The translations under genes and the position numbers were made by a program. DNA of 64,000 nucleotides from CAWCCP01 sp963701245. GTDB taxonomy: Bacteria > Patescibacteriota > Saccharimonadia > Saccharimonadales > UBA4665. Of this stretch, positions 42,751 to 51,162 are shown in pieces. Location: positions 868,001 through 932,000 of the forward strand of contig OY969576.1 of assembly GCA_963701245.1 (NCBI GenBank), read 5' to 3'. Below the pieces are notes generated by a model. It was not told where the DNA came from, did not search any database, and saw only the letters and a list, made by a program, of their open reading frames with translations. Positions within the stretch are counted from its first letter, which is position 1, and the number at the start of each line of letters is the position of its first letter.

Positions 42751-42882
42751 TCTAAGTACGTTCAACTGTGGCTGCGTAAGCATGTAAACGGTTTCGGATC
42801 TTACGAATCGTTACTCGAAGGCAATGAATTCAGCATGAGTGCTGTGCCTTGGCACTGGCAATACTTAAGCAAGCTGGGCTAA
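42751..42882 (+). pseudogene. Possible C-terminal remnant of a second reverse-transcriptase gene
   Basis: The frame reads SKYVQLWLRKHVNGFGSYES, then LLEGNEFSMSAVPWHWQYLS and a stop. The part from GFGSYESLL resembles the end of the DGR RT (NFSSYDALI...FYWDTLD). The match is short and judged by eye. No catalytic region is present upstream. Confidence 0.3.
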
Positions 42883-42896
42883 CTTTCGAAATCCAA

Positions 42897-42934
42897 TCTG
42901 GAAAAGTTTGGAATAAGAACCGTCTCCCCGGACA
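42897..42934 (-). repeat. Remnant of the small partner gene (WLGRG block)
   Basis: On the minus strand: CPGRRFLFQTFPD, matching WLGRGFLLQTFD of the gene at 31893. In DNA terms it is the AAAAGTTTGGAATAAGAACC-type block followed by CTCCCC. Confidence 0.4.
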
Positions 42935-43028
42935 AATTATTATTCTCGAACTAAAAAATTAGTGTTACAGCGACGTTTGTGGAATCTATTGCCGTATACT
43001 ATTTGTATTGACACTAGGGGGATAAAAA

Positions 43029-43670
43029 ATGGATCTTAGCAATGTTAGTGTAACCACCGCTATCGATATTTTTTTATTGCTGCTGATTGGAATCGGTCCA
43101 AAAATCGCATTGATACCTTTTCTGGATATTACGGAAAGGCTAGACACCATCACTAAATCCAAAGTCACTCGGACGATGCTTATGACTGCTTCCATGGCCG
43201 CTCTGGCACTCATCATATTCGGTGGCTTGCTAACGCGACTCCTTCACTTCTCTACCGGAGCACTTGCCATATCGAGCGGCATAATATTGTTAGCCCTCTC
43301 CATACCGATGGTAATCAGAAACAGCAGCGAAACCGGCAGTAAAATGCCGGCGAAAGATCCTTTAGCCTTAGCAACCTCACCACTTGCCATCCCCTATCTA
43401 CTTAATCCGGTAGGAATAGTTGTTCTGGTTACAATCTCGGCAGAGTCACCCTCAATCAGCACTTACGCTCTAGTTTTCGCGATACTGCTTCTAGTTTTGG
43501 GAACAGATGCCTTAGTATTTCGATGGGCCAACCGAGTAAGTGAGCAGCTGAATGAGAGCCGCATGCTCGTCGTAGAAAAGGTATTCGGTTTTTTATTAGC
43601 AGCCCTAGCGGTTCAGCTAACGTTGCATGGTTTGAATACTTTAGGCTTGATCCATCTCACGACTCATTGA
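43029..43670 (+). CDS. MarC-family-like integral membrane protein
   Basis: A 213-residue protein with six hydrophobic helices in two groups of three, separated by a polar loop, as in MarC/UPF0056. The family-like segments are IGIGPKIALIPFLDITE in helix 1 and LATSPLAIPYLLNPVGI at the start of the second half. MarC function is unsettled. ATG 43029 follows a GGGGGAT site. It stands alone. Confidence 0.75.
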   Translation: MDLSNVSVTTAIDIFLLLLIGIGPKIALIPFLDITERLDTITKSKVTRTMLMTASMAALALIIFGGLLTRLLHFSTGALAISSGIILLALSIPMVIRNSSETGSKMPAKDPLALATSPLAIPYLLNPVGIVVLVTISAESPSISTYALVFAILLLVLGTDALVFRWANRVSEQLNESRMLVVEKVFGFLLAALAVQLTLHGLNTLGLIHLTTH

Positions 43671-44012
43671 CAGTATAACTTCCTAGTTAGTCTAGATAGG
43701 TAAGTTCATGGCCAACCGATCGTGCAATGTGGTCCAAGATTTCGTTAACTATATCCAGCTATATTTAAAGACACGTCGAGTAAATACTGTCGTCATCCAT
43801 ATAGGTAATTGAAAAATTTTGGCATTTCTGATTATTTTCATCAACGACGTACGAAATCTGAATAAAACAGTAGTCGAATGTATCAATTAAAACTGCTTGA
43901 GCAATATGACTATGCCGTTTAAGTAAATAATATAGTATTGTATTCTTACAATATATTTATTACATTAAGTCTACAAAGAAACTAGATAAAGTTAACAATG
44001 AAGGGGGTAAAG
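43671..44012. other. Intergenic region of about 340 bp
   Basis: AT-rich, with no open frame of note and no repeat recognised. It ends in the AAGGGGG ribosome binding site of the next gene. Confidence 0.5.
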
Positions 44013-44423
44013 ATGAGAGGCCCGATTGATTATATTATCGTCGGCTTTGAGGGTAAAAAATTTGACGGTAGCATATTAAAATCGCTCGTCGAACCGTTAG
44101 AAAAGAAAATCATTAAATTGATTGCAATTGCAGCTGTCAGTCGTGACGAGCAAGATCATATCGTTGCATTTGATATTAAACAAGTTAACAATAAGTTTAT
44201 TGTTGATTTTGCCGATAAATACAAGCCAGAACAAGCTACTGTTGAGCTACAAGATTTATTCGAACTAGCAGAGCTTATTAAGCCGAACTGTACAGCAGGA
44301 TTATTGGTTGTTGAGTACTTGTGGGCAAAACCGCTTAAAAAAGCAATCATAGATTCTAGGGGTGTGCTACTGGCCGAAGGTCGGATTCACCCCGAAACCG
44401 CTTTAGAATTAGAAACTAATTAG
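44013..44423 (+). CDS. DUF6325 family protein
   Basis: I choose ATG 44013 because AAGGGGGT lies 5 bp before it; an ATG at 43998 precedes that site. The ~136-residue product begins RGPIDYIIVGFEGKKFDG and continues with LVEPLEKKIIKLIAIAAVSR, the DUF6325 pattern seen in many actinobacteria, where it usually precedes a SHOCT-domain protein, as here. Soluble, acidic C terminus. Function unknown. Confidence 0.78.
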   Translation: MRGPIDYIIVGFEGKKFDGSILKSLVEPLEKKIIKLIAIAAVSRDEQDHIVAFDIKQVNNKFIVDFADKYKPEQATVELQDLFELAELIKPNCTAGLLVVEYLWAKPLKKAIIDSRGVLLAEGRIHPETALELETN

Positions 44424-44437
44424 GAGGAGAACTAATT

Positions 44438-44701
44438 ATGCCTTTTTTACTACGACGCATGGCAAGAACCGCAGTTATTGCTGGAACGGCGACTGCAGTC
44501 GCAGGTGGGGTTGCCAGACGACAAAACCAACGCTACGTAGAACAAGATGCGGCCGCCAAAGACCAAGCCAGTGAACAATCTATAGATCAAACTCAGGACG
44601 ATGTCTATGTTCAATTAGAAAAGCTAGGCAAATTAAAGGATGAAGGAATTTTAACTGAGGCTGAATTTAACGCTAAAAAACAGCAACTGTTGGGTTTATA
44701 A
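44438..44701 (+). CDS. SHOCT-domain protein
   Basis: An 87-residue protein. The N terminus (RRMARTAVIAGTATAVAGGV) is a short hydrophobic segment, and the C terminus is a SHOCT motif (LEKLGKLKDEGILTEAEFNA then KKQQLL). AGGAGGA lies 10 bp before ATG, 14 bp after the preceding stop. SHOCT modules promote oligomer formation. The DUF6325-SHOCT pair is a recurrent neighbourhood. Confidence 0.85.
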   Translation: MPFLLRRMARTAVIAGTATAVAGGVARRQNQRYVEQDAAAKDQASEQSIDQTQDDVYVQLEKLGKLKDEGILTEAEFNAKKQQLLGL

Positions 44702-45060
44702 CATATCTCACAAATAGTCTTACCAGGAGGTGACCCTGAAATGATCAGAATTTTATCCTCTCAAGTAGGTCAATGATGACGACTTCGCCATGGTAATATG
44801 TGAAGCCTAACTCTCCAAACTTATTGGCAACGAATCGGAAAGTTTCAGCAGTGTGCGCCTAATAGCGGGCTCATCCCCTACCAGTAGAACGACATCGTAT
44901 TCCACGTATCACTGTTCTTGTAAAATGAAGCGTTTTTAGTTTGGTTATTGGTCCTAGGAACATATACGATAATCTACACGCAGTCGGTTTGGACTTATGA
45001 CCAGAGAAGCATTCCAGTCCGGTGATGAGTGCAATAACATATAATACTCTCCTGGTCTTT
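44702..45060. other. Intergenic region with a decayed partner-gene copy and hairpin repeat
   Basis: On the minus strand 44880-44985 reads NNQTKNASFYKNSDTWNTMS then FYW and a stop, parallel to NNQTKNTLLY...AMLFYW of the gene at 31893. The plus strand over 44915-44985 shows the GTAAAATGAAGCGTTTTTAG hairpin-plus-tail block. No intact gene. Confidence 0.4.
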
Positions 45061-45074
45061 GGGCTGGTAAAACA

Positions 45075-45098
45075 GAAAGCCCCATGAAAGGGGCTTTC
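45075..45098. terminator. Terminator of the secreted-protein gene at 45120
   Basis: GAAAGCCCC and GGGGCTTTC pair around ATGAAA. It lies about 20 bp beyond the stop codon. A near-identical hairpin follows the duplicate gene at 47366. Confidence 0.75.
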
Positions 45099-45119
45099 GC
45101 GCTAGCAGGATTCGTCCTT

Positions 45120-45629
45120 TTAAGTCTGATAGAACGTTTGGCCATTATCGCCGTATGTGCCGTCGGTGGTGAAATTGGTTCCGGTACCAAGTGTGCCGCC
45201 AGCCTCGTACAGATACTCGAGGTAGTAGCCGTTGTAGAGATGGTAGTAGCCCCCAGAGTTCGGGTTGTACCATAGCTGCTGGTAGGCACCCACACAGCTC
45301 TCGAGTTTGAGGATGCCCTTCTGGGTTGTGCTAGCAGTCAGACACAAGCTTGTGTCGCCGTACGGGTGCCAGTAGTAATACTTGTAGCCGGACGCGGGAT
45401 CAGTGAGCTCATACTGTGCTTGCCAAGCGGTATTACAGTTAAGCCCGAAGTTTATCGTCGTCCCCGCCGAGTCGCTGCACCAACTTAAGGGCTCGCCGTT
45501 GGCTTCGTATGCCCAGTCGCTGACGTTGGTGAGAGCAAACGCTTGACCCACTGGCAAGAGTGCCATACAGGCTACCGCTATAAACGCACTTATTGTTATA
45601 GTCATTCTTCGTATATTTGCTATTTTCAT
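45120..45629 (-). CDS. Secreted surface protein, duplicate A
   Basis: A 169-residue protein: a signal peptide with a Lys/Arg start and a cut after QAFA, and a mature part with SDWAYEANGEPLSWCSDSAG, YYYWHPYGDTSLCLTASTTQ and LKLESCVGAYQQLWYNP. The last two are ricin-type beta-trefoil-like (a Cys, a Q-x-W-like QLWYNP). It is highly similar to 47366-47881 and less so to 53584-54108. The C terminus of this copy diverges (YLEYLYEAGG) and lacks one Cys. AGGAAGGG precedes ATG. Confidence 0.78.
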   Translation of the reverse strand: MKIANIRRMTITISAFIAVACMALLPVGQAFALTNVSDWAYEANGEPLSWCSDSAGTTINFGLNCNTAWQAQYELTDPASGYKYYYWHPYGDTSLCLTASTTQKGILKLESCVGAYQQLWYNPNSGGYYHLYNGYYLEYLYEAGGTLGTGTNFTTDGTYGDNGQTFYQT

Positions 45630-46088
45630 AAGCCCTTCCTATGAATTACTTGTAATTTACAACGTAGTCTATCACTTGGAAATCGTCAAAAAACCTAACT
45701 TGCATTCTATTAAAGCTGAGACTGTGTAGTAGGTAGCCTTCATTGATAGTTTGGACTAGGGATATGTTGTCAATTAAAAATGATACTTATCTATGCAGGT
45801 ATCATTTTAAACCATGGCTGCGTTATAAAGTATTGAGATTAGTGAAGTCATAATAATGCTTTAACGCTGAACATAATAACCAACCAGGCATAAGTGTAGG
45901 GCCTCACTAACGTCGATGGCAGTTCATTCATGTGTCGCTTATTCAGCCCAACCAATTGGCCCACTACGCACAGAATGGGCAGCCGGGGGAATATGATCCC
46001 GGCCGCCCATTCCCGGTGGGTGGCGTTCGGCCCCACGGCCGTGAAGTCTACGCGCCCACCTTACGATAGCTGCTCTTGCTGCGCCCGG

Positions 46089-46631
46089 TCAGGAGAGGGG
46101 AAGGTACCAGTAGGTTCCGGCCGAACAGTTGGAAAGCACGGTGACATTGCCATCAGCGTCGGTCAATGGGCCTTCCAGAGCCTGGTTACAGTAGTAATAC
46201 CCGCCCCAGTCCGAGTAAATCGCGCCCGGATTGGCGGGGTTCACGAAATACTGGTTGTTGACTCCCACGCATCCCTCCAGCACGAGATCGCCCTGGCTGT
46301 AGTTGGTGCCGTTGGTTGTGGCGACGGTTGCGCATAGGCCATCGATGGTGATTTCATAGGCGGTATACCCCGCAAACATCGTTTCTGAGGTAAATGTCCA
46401 CACGTAACCCGCGCAGGAGGTGCTCACCGTGACGATGTTACCCTTCCCGTTGGGACACCACCCGTAGTTACGGTTGTAGTTTGACAGGATGTAATGGTTC
46501 GTGGAGGCAGCGAACGCTGACCCGGCAGGTACTAAAGCAAAAGTTCCTGCCATGACCAGAACTGAAGCAACTATGGTTAAGCGTCTACTTCCTCTGGTCA
46601 ATAAATTAATATATGATGTCAGTCTCTTCAT
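46089..46631 (-). CDS. Secreted surface protein
   Basis: A 180-residue protein with a signal peptide (cut after SAFA) and a Cys/Trp/Gly-rich mature domain (YNRNYGWCPNGKGNIVTVST, LCATVATTNG, LVLEGCVGVNNQYFVNP). It is the intact homologue of the broken gene at 13920-14478. The NNQYFVNP segment occupies the same position as QQLWYNP in the neighbouring duplicates, so all may share one fold. Higher GC than its neighbours. Confidence 0.75.
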   Translation of the reverse strand: MKRLTSYINLLTRGSRRLTIVASVLVMAGTFALVPAGSAFAASTNHYILSNYNRNYGWCPNGKGNIVTVSTSCAGYVWTFTSETMFAGYTAYEITIDGLCATVATTNGTNYSQGDLVLEGCVGVNNQYFVNPANPGAIYSDWGGYYYCNQALEGPLTDADGNVTVLSNCSAGTYWYLPLS

Positions 46632-46984
46632 ACGTATACTCCTTACGTTAATGTACCTTTATGCTCGCTTTATTATTATTGTTAGTCAGTTAGAAATCTT
46701 ACACCGTATATTAGCAAAATGATGTATAGCTTGAGGTAAGTATGCGAATAACATATGTCATCGTAAAATTAAAAAACATCTACTAGCACTTGCCCGACAT
46801 GTTCCAAGCGGAATGTTATCAGGCGATGGTCGGTATTTCGAAGGAAATACTAATCGTAATGACTCAATGGGTCTGTAGTACGAACTGAGTAATGGATATA
46901 TGAAAAAGCTCACACAAAACACGGATAGCCTGTCCTTACGCTGACACTAACTTATTGAACACTCTCATATGATGCTATCTTCTA

Positions 46985-47160
46985 TTATGGAGTTTGTAAA
47001 TCTAGTCCTAAGTGAGGTCTTAAAGTATTGTACTTATTCAGGTAAGCCTGGTATTGAATATTGAGGACAACCAGGTTTTCTGGAACTCCGTCTATCCACC
47101 AGAAGAACTCTTCTTCATCCGTTCCGAAGGATCTCTCTATAACATCATTTGTATTTTCTA
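46985..47160 (-). pseudogene. DDE integrase-type transposase remnant (C-terminal)
   Basis: On the minus strand: NDVIERSFGTDEEEFFWW, then LNIQYQAYLNKYNTLRPHLG and LDLQTP and stops. This is the last ~50 residues of an IS481/IS3-like integrase: the catalytic E region (IERSFGT) and the YNTLRPHLGL closing motif. Nothing else of the gene is left. Confidence 0.7.
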
Positions 47161-47167
47161 TATTACC

Positions 47168-47232
47168 ATTCCTGTAAAACAGGAGGTTTTTAGATTAATT
47201 ATTGGGGATATATAGGACAAGCCAAACTTGGC
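47168..47232 (+). repeat. Hairpin-plus-tail intergenic repeat, copy 4
   Basis: CCTG-TAAAA-CAGG followed by AGGTTTTTAGATTAATTATT and the tail ATATAGGACAAGCCAAACTT. Same design as 13136, 32051 and 44915. Confidence 0.45.
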
Positions 47233-47321
47233 AGAATTGGGCTCATGGCAAGAGAAGTCTTCCAGGCCAGTGACGGAAGTTGTGACAGTCGCACTCCTAT
47301 TCTGTGGGCTGATAAAAGCAC

Positions 47322-47343
47322 AAAGCCCCATTAAAGGGGCTTT
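47322..47343. terminator. Terminator of the secreted-protein gene at 47366
   Basis: AAAGCCCC and GGGGCTTT pair around ATTAAA, with Ts on both sides. It is a duplicate of the hairpin at 45075. Confidence 0.75.
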
Positions 47344-47365
47344 TGCTCTAAAGTTCCCCTTCTTC

Positions 47366-47881
47366 TTAATTATCCTGCTGGAACGTCTGGCCGTTATCGC
47401 CGTACGTGCAGTCAGTGGTGAAATTGGTTCCGGTGCCTAGCTTGCCGCCAGCCTCGTACAGACACTCGTCGTTGTAGTAGAAGCTTTCAAGATGGTAGTT
47501 TCCGGAAGAGTTCGGGTTGTACCAAAGCTGCTGGGAGACATCGTTGTCACAGCCCTCGAGTTTGAGGACGCCCTTCTGGGTCGTACTAGCAGTTAGGCAC
47601 AGGCTCGTGTCTCCGTACGGGTGCCAGTAGTAATACTTGAAGCCGTTCGTGTCACTTAGCTCATACTGTGCTTGCCAGGCAACATTACAGCTAAGCCCAA
47701 AGTTTATCGTCGTCCCCGCCGAGTCGCTGCACCAACTTAAGGGCTCGCCGTTGGCTTCGTATGCCCAGTCGCTGACTGTGGTGAGAGCAAACGCTTGACC
47801 CCCTGTCATCATTGTTATGCATACTATCATTACAAGCGTACTTATTGCCCCTGTTATTTTTGATGTCATTGCTATTTTCAT
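47366..47881 (-). CDS. Secreted surface protein, duplicate B
   Basis: A 171-residue paralogue of 45120-45629, with the same mature start (SDWAYEANGEPLSWCSDSAG) and WHPYGDTSLCLTASTTQKG. It has more Cys than duplicate A (CDNDVSQQLWYNP, NDECLYEAGG, FTTDCTYGDNG), suggesting the original disulfide pattern. The duplicated block includes the upstream region and the terminator. Confidence 0.78.
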   Translation of the reverse strand: MKIAMTSKITGAISTLVMIVCITMMTGGQAFALTTVSDWAYEANGEPLSWCSDSAGTTINFGLSCNVAWQAQYELSDTNGFKYYYWHPYGDTSLCLTASTTQKGVLKLEGCDNDVSQQLWYNPNSSGNYHLESFYYNDECLYEAGGKLGTGTNFTTDCTYGDNGQTFQQDN

Positions 47882-47895
47882 AAGTTAACCCCCCT

Positions 47896-47910
47896 ATGAA
47901 TTACTTGTAA
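47896..47910. promoter_or_regulatory. Palindrome upstream of the duplicated secreted genes
   Basis: AATTAC-TT-GTAATT is a perfect 6+6 inverted repeat just before the ribosome binding site. The same sequence stands before duplicate A at about 45644-45658. It may be an operator or only a duplicated by-product; both copies keep it unchanged. Confidence 0.35.
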
Positions 47911-48086
47911 TTTACACTCTAGTCTATCAATTGGAAATCGTCAAAAAGCCTACCCTGCAACCTATATGACTGCGCCAGCAGAGTCGGTAGTCTCATAGAA
48001 AGTTCGGACTAATGATGTGCTGTCCAATTAAAAAAATGACACATACCCACACAGGTATCATTTTTAATTTATTGCACTATTTCTTA

Positions 48087-49274
48087 CTAACTCACCTTAC
48101 GCATCACTCCCACTTTCTTGAGTCCTGGGGCATACTAAAAGCAGTCAACCTTTCATCAAGGATGTTGCTATGCCAAAACAAAAACAATCCAAGCCCGTCA
48201 ACGTACCAATGCTTGACCTGTATTCTGACTATCTCATCAGCTCATTCGGATTGACCACGGCAACTGGTATGTCGGCCGCCCTGGACGGGTCAGTCGGCCA
48301 TGACGACGTCACCCGTTTCCTGTCTGCCCGGGAATATACCAACAAAGACCTCTGGAAACTGGTTAAGCCAACGATCCGGCAGATTGAAACTGACGACGGC
48401 ATACTGGCTTTGGATGACACCATTGAAGAGAAGGCCTACACCGACGAAAACGACATCATTGCCTGGCACTATGACCACGTCTTCAACCGGAATGTGAAGG
48501 GCGTCAATATTCTCAATATGCTCTACCATAACGACCAGGCAACGGTACCCTTGGGGTTTTGCCTGGTCAAGAAAGACGTACCTTTCACTGACCCGAAGAC
48601 CGGCAAACAAAAACGCAAGTCCTCGGCCACCAAGAACGAACAGGCCCGTGAGCTCATCGGGGCAGCCATCCAAAACCAGGTGAAGTTTCGCTACTGCCTT
48701 GCTGACAGTTGGTTTTCCTCACAGGAAAACATGGAGTTCATCGTTGGCAAGGGCAAACACTTCATCTTTGCCCTCAAGAGTAATCGTACGTTTGCAAAAA
48801 GTAAGGAGGATAAACTACGAGGAGTATTCCACGCAGTCGAATCGCTGGCCTGGGAAGAAAACACTACCAAGACAGGGTACCTCAAAGGCATGAATATGAC
48901 GGTGCGTATCACCCGTCAAATCTTCACAAACGGAGATGACAGTCAGGGTGTTTTGTATCTCGCTACCAGTGATCTGACGCTAGGACATACCGACATAACC
49001 ACGATCTACCAAAAACGGTGGAAAGTGGAAGAGTACCACAAGTCCGTAAAGTCCAACCTCGGGCTGGCCAAGTCACCGACCAAACGAGTGAAGACACAAA
49101 GTAACCACTTCTTTGCGGCAACCTATGCCTACCATAAGCTGGAACGACTGGCGAAAGCGAGCAATCTGAACCACTTTGCCTTAAAGGCAAAGCTATACCT
49201 CAAAGCTCAGCAAGCCAGTTTGGCTGAACTTCAGGTACTCAAAGAAGCTGGAGGTTTTGCGTAAGGTGAGTTAG
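48087..49274 (+). mobile_element. IS4-type insertion sequence with 17-bp perfect inverted repeats
   Basis: A 1,188-bp element bounded by CTAACTCACCTTACGCA (48087-48103) and its exact inverse (49258-49274). The stop codon of the transposase lies within the right repeat. I see no target duplication. It borders the duplicated secreted-gene block. Confidence 0.88.
48170..49264 (+). CDS. IS4/IS701-type DDE transposase
   Basis: A 364-residue transposase: D at ILALDDTIEEKAY, D at CLADSWFSSQENM, E in KRWKVEEYHKSVKSNLGL, which also forms the Y-(2)-R-(3)-E-(6)-K signature (YQKRWKVEEYHKSVK). Length is normal. Ends in the right inverted repeat. No defect is visible. Confidence 0.9.
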   Translation: MPKQKQSKPVNVPMLDLYSDYLISSFGLTTATGMSAALDGSVGHDDVTRFLSAREYTNKDLWKLVKPTIRQIETDDGILALDDTIEEKAYTDENDIIAWHYDHVFNRNVKGVNILNMLYHNDQATVPLGFCLVKKDVPFTDPKTGKQKRKSSATKNEQARELIGAAIQNQVKFRYCLADSWFSSQENMEFIVGKGKHFIFALKSNRTFAKSKEDKLRGVFHAVESLAWEENTTKTGYLKGMNMTVRITRQIFTNGDDSQGVLYLATSDLTLGHTDITTIYQKRWKVEEYHKSVKSNLGLAKSPTKRVKTQSNHFFAATYAYHKLERLAKASNLNHFALKAKLYLKAQQASLAELQVLKEAGGFA

Positions 49275-49504
49275 CAAGCAACTTCCAGGTCCGAACTAAC
49301 CGTGCCGTATATCATGGTCTACTACCTAGTGGTATGTTTTTCAGCCATACTCATTAAAAAGTATCAGGGTCAGGTAGTATTCGTGTATCCAGACTTACTG
49401 GAGTTTTATAATTATTCCTTAGGAGACGCCACGCAATTTTTTATCACTTAATTTCGACCCGCTATTAGTGGACGTTAAAACTTTTTGGCTTGAAGTATCA
49501 CTGT

Positions 49505-50020
49505 TTACTTCTTACTCGAGCGCCCAGTAGTTTCTGCAAGTTTTGCTATTTCTAGTTTAGTAAGTTCAATTGTAGCTTCATAAAACCTTACTAAAAACTC
49601 AAGCTCTTCGGTTGAGTGGCCTGCCAACAACTTCTCGAATGACACACCCATTGATTCGTATGCATTATCTGTAGATTCAAACTTTCTGCTTTTAACTTCA
49701 ACGATGACTTTTCGTCTATCGTCCTTGTCTGCAGTTCGTTTAACCATGTCTCTGTTTTCAAGCCTATCAATAACTTTAGTAATTGCCCCAGTGGTAAGAG
49801 ATAGTCGCTCAGCAATTTGCCCGGCAGTCATAGACCCTTCTTGCAGCAGCACCGAGATCGTTTTCATTTCAGTTATAGACAGACCAAAACTAGCTGCGGC
49901 AGCGTGGTGAAATAAGGCAGTTTCAGTGCTAGCTGTTTGCCCAAGTACCTGCATCTTATCCATTAGCCCTGAACGCTTACTTAGTTCGGCGGCGCTGTAG
50001 TTCATTTCAACTCTTGACAT
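49505..50020 (-). CDS. MarR family transcriptional regulator
   Basis: A 171-residue regulator with a winged helix: LSITEMKTISVLLQEGSMTA, GQIAERLSLTTGAITKVIDR and the wing KRTADKDDRRKVIVE. A helical dimerisation region follows. It is divergent from the alpha/beta-hydrolase gene at 50104 with 83 bp between and probably controls it. MarR proteins usually lose DNA binding when they bind a small molecule. Confidence 0.9.
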   Translation of the reverse strand: MSRVEMNYSAAELSKRSGLMDKMQVLGQTASTETALFHHAAAASFGLSITEMKTISVLLQEGSMTAGQIAERLSLTTGAITKVIDRLENRDMVKRTADKDDRRKVIVEVKSRKFESTDNAYESMGVSFEKLLAGHSTEELEFLVRFYEATIELTKLEIAKLAETTGRSSKK

Positions 50021-50103
50021 AATTTATTTGAATAAGTAAGATTCTTACTAGTTCAACTATTATATCTATCCCAGATAACGAAGTCAAATACAGGAATGAC
50101 AAT

Positions 50104-50970
50104 ATGAAATCCAGCGAGCAATCTGTAATCTCCAAAGACGGAACCAAGATAGGCTACAAAAGTGTTGGCCAAGGACCTGGTTTAGTTTTAGTACAAGGTG
50201 CGATGGGTACGATTGATCAATTCACACAACTCGCTCAAGAACTGTCCGACTCGTTCATGGTCTACCTGCCCGAAAGGCGAGGTCGTGGTATCAGCCCAAA
50301 GACTTATACCGAAGTCTATACTACGGAACAAGATGTAGAGGATCTTGAAGCATTACTCAATGAGACAAACGCCAAGTATGTTTTTGGCCTAAGTGCGGGT
50401 GCAATTATTACCCTTCAAGCGGCACGAAAACTAACAACAATAGAAAAGATTGCCGTGTATGAGCCAGCTCTGTTTGTTGATGGCCTACCCGAGAAAGGAC
50501 TGCTCAGATTCAAGCAAGACATAGCCGAGGGCAATACTGCAGATGCTCTAGTGACATCCATGAAGCTAGCTCAGATGGGGCCGCCAATAATGAACTATCT
50601 GCCCAACAGTGTCCTTACTGTGATGACAAATAAATTACTTAAAGGGGAAGTTAATAAACCTGAGGGTGAGCAATTTTGGCACAATGTCGTTCCGACCCTA
50701 CAGTTTGACTTCAAGGTCGTGGGCGAAATGAGCACCAGGTGGCAAACATTTAAAGATATTAAGATTGAGGTTCTATTACTCGGTGGGAGTAAGAGCCCAC
50801 AATATTTGGCAAATGCTCTGGCTGCATTGGAAACAATACTGCCACAAGCTAAGCGTACTGAGTTTAGCGGTTTAGACCATGGCGCCGCATGGAATTATGA
50901 CAAACGTCAAAACCGGCGCGGTGACCCAAAACAGGTAGCTAGCACTTTAAGAAGTTTTTTCACGGAATAA
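50104..50970 (+). CDS. Alpha/beta-fold hydrolase
   Basis: A 288-residue cytosolic hydrolase. The oxyanion segment is VLVQGAMGT, the nucleophile elbow is GLSAG near residue 98, and a late GLDHGAAWN supplies the His near residue 259. This subgroup is widespread in actinobacteria (often annotated hydrolase or chloroperoxidase-like) without known substrate. The divergent MarR gene suggests induction by a small compound. Confidence 0.88.
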   Translation: MKSSEQSVISKDGTKIGYKSVGQGPGLVLVQGAMGTIDQFTQLAQELSDSFMVYLPERRGRGISPKTYTEVYTTEQDVEDLEALLNETNAKYVFGLSAGAIITLQAARKLTTIEKIAVYEPALFVDGLPEKGLLRFKQDIAEGNTADALVTSMKLAQMGPPIMNYLPNSVLTVMTNKLLKGEVNKPEGEQFWHNVVPTLQFDFKVVGEMSTRWQTFKDIKIEVLLLGGSKSPQYLANALAALETILPQAKRTEFSGLDHGAAWNYDKRQNRRGDPKQVASTLRSFFTE

Positions 50971-51063
50971 ATTAGAATCCACAGTTTGTTAGATCGTACG
51001 ATCTAATCACTAAAGTGTGTAACATGGGACCTAATCACCAGCTAAGTATAAGCAGTATAAAAG

Positions 51064-51082
51064 ACTTCTATGAAGTTTTTTG
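51064..51082 (+). terminator. Terminator after the hydrolase region
   Basis: ACTTC and GAAGT pair around TAT within AAGACTTC...GAAGTTTTTT and run into six Ts. It lies about 90 bp after the hydrolase stop. Confidence 0.55.
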
Positions 51083-51162
51083 TCTTTATAAGATTAGGAT
51101 AGTAAGGCTCGCAAGCCCATACTAGGGGGCATGATTCATACTTACACACCCAAAGCAACGCG

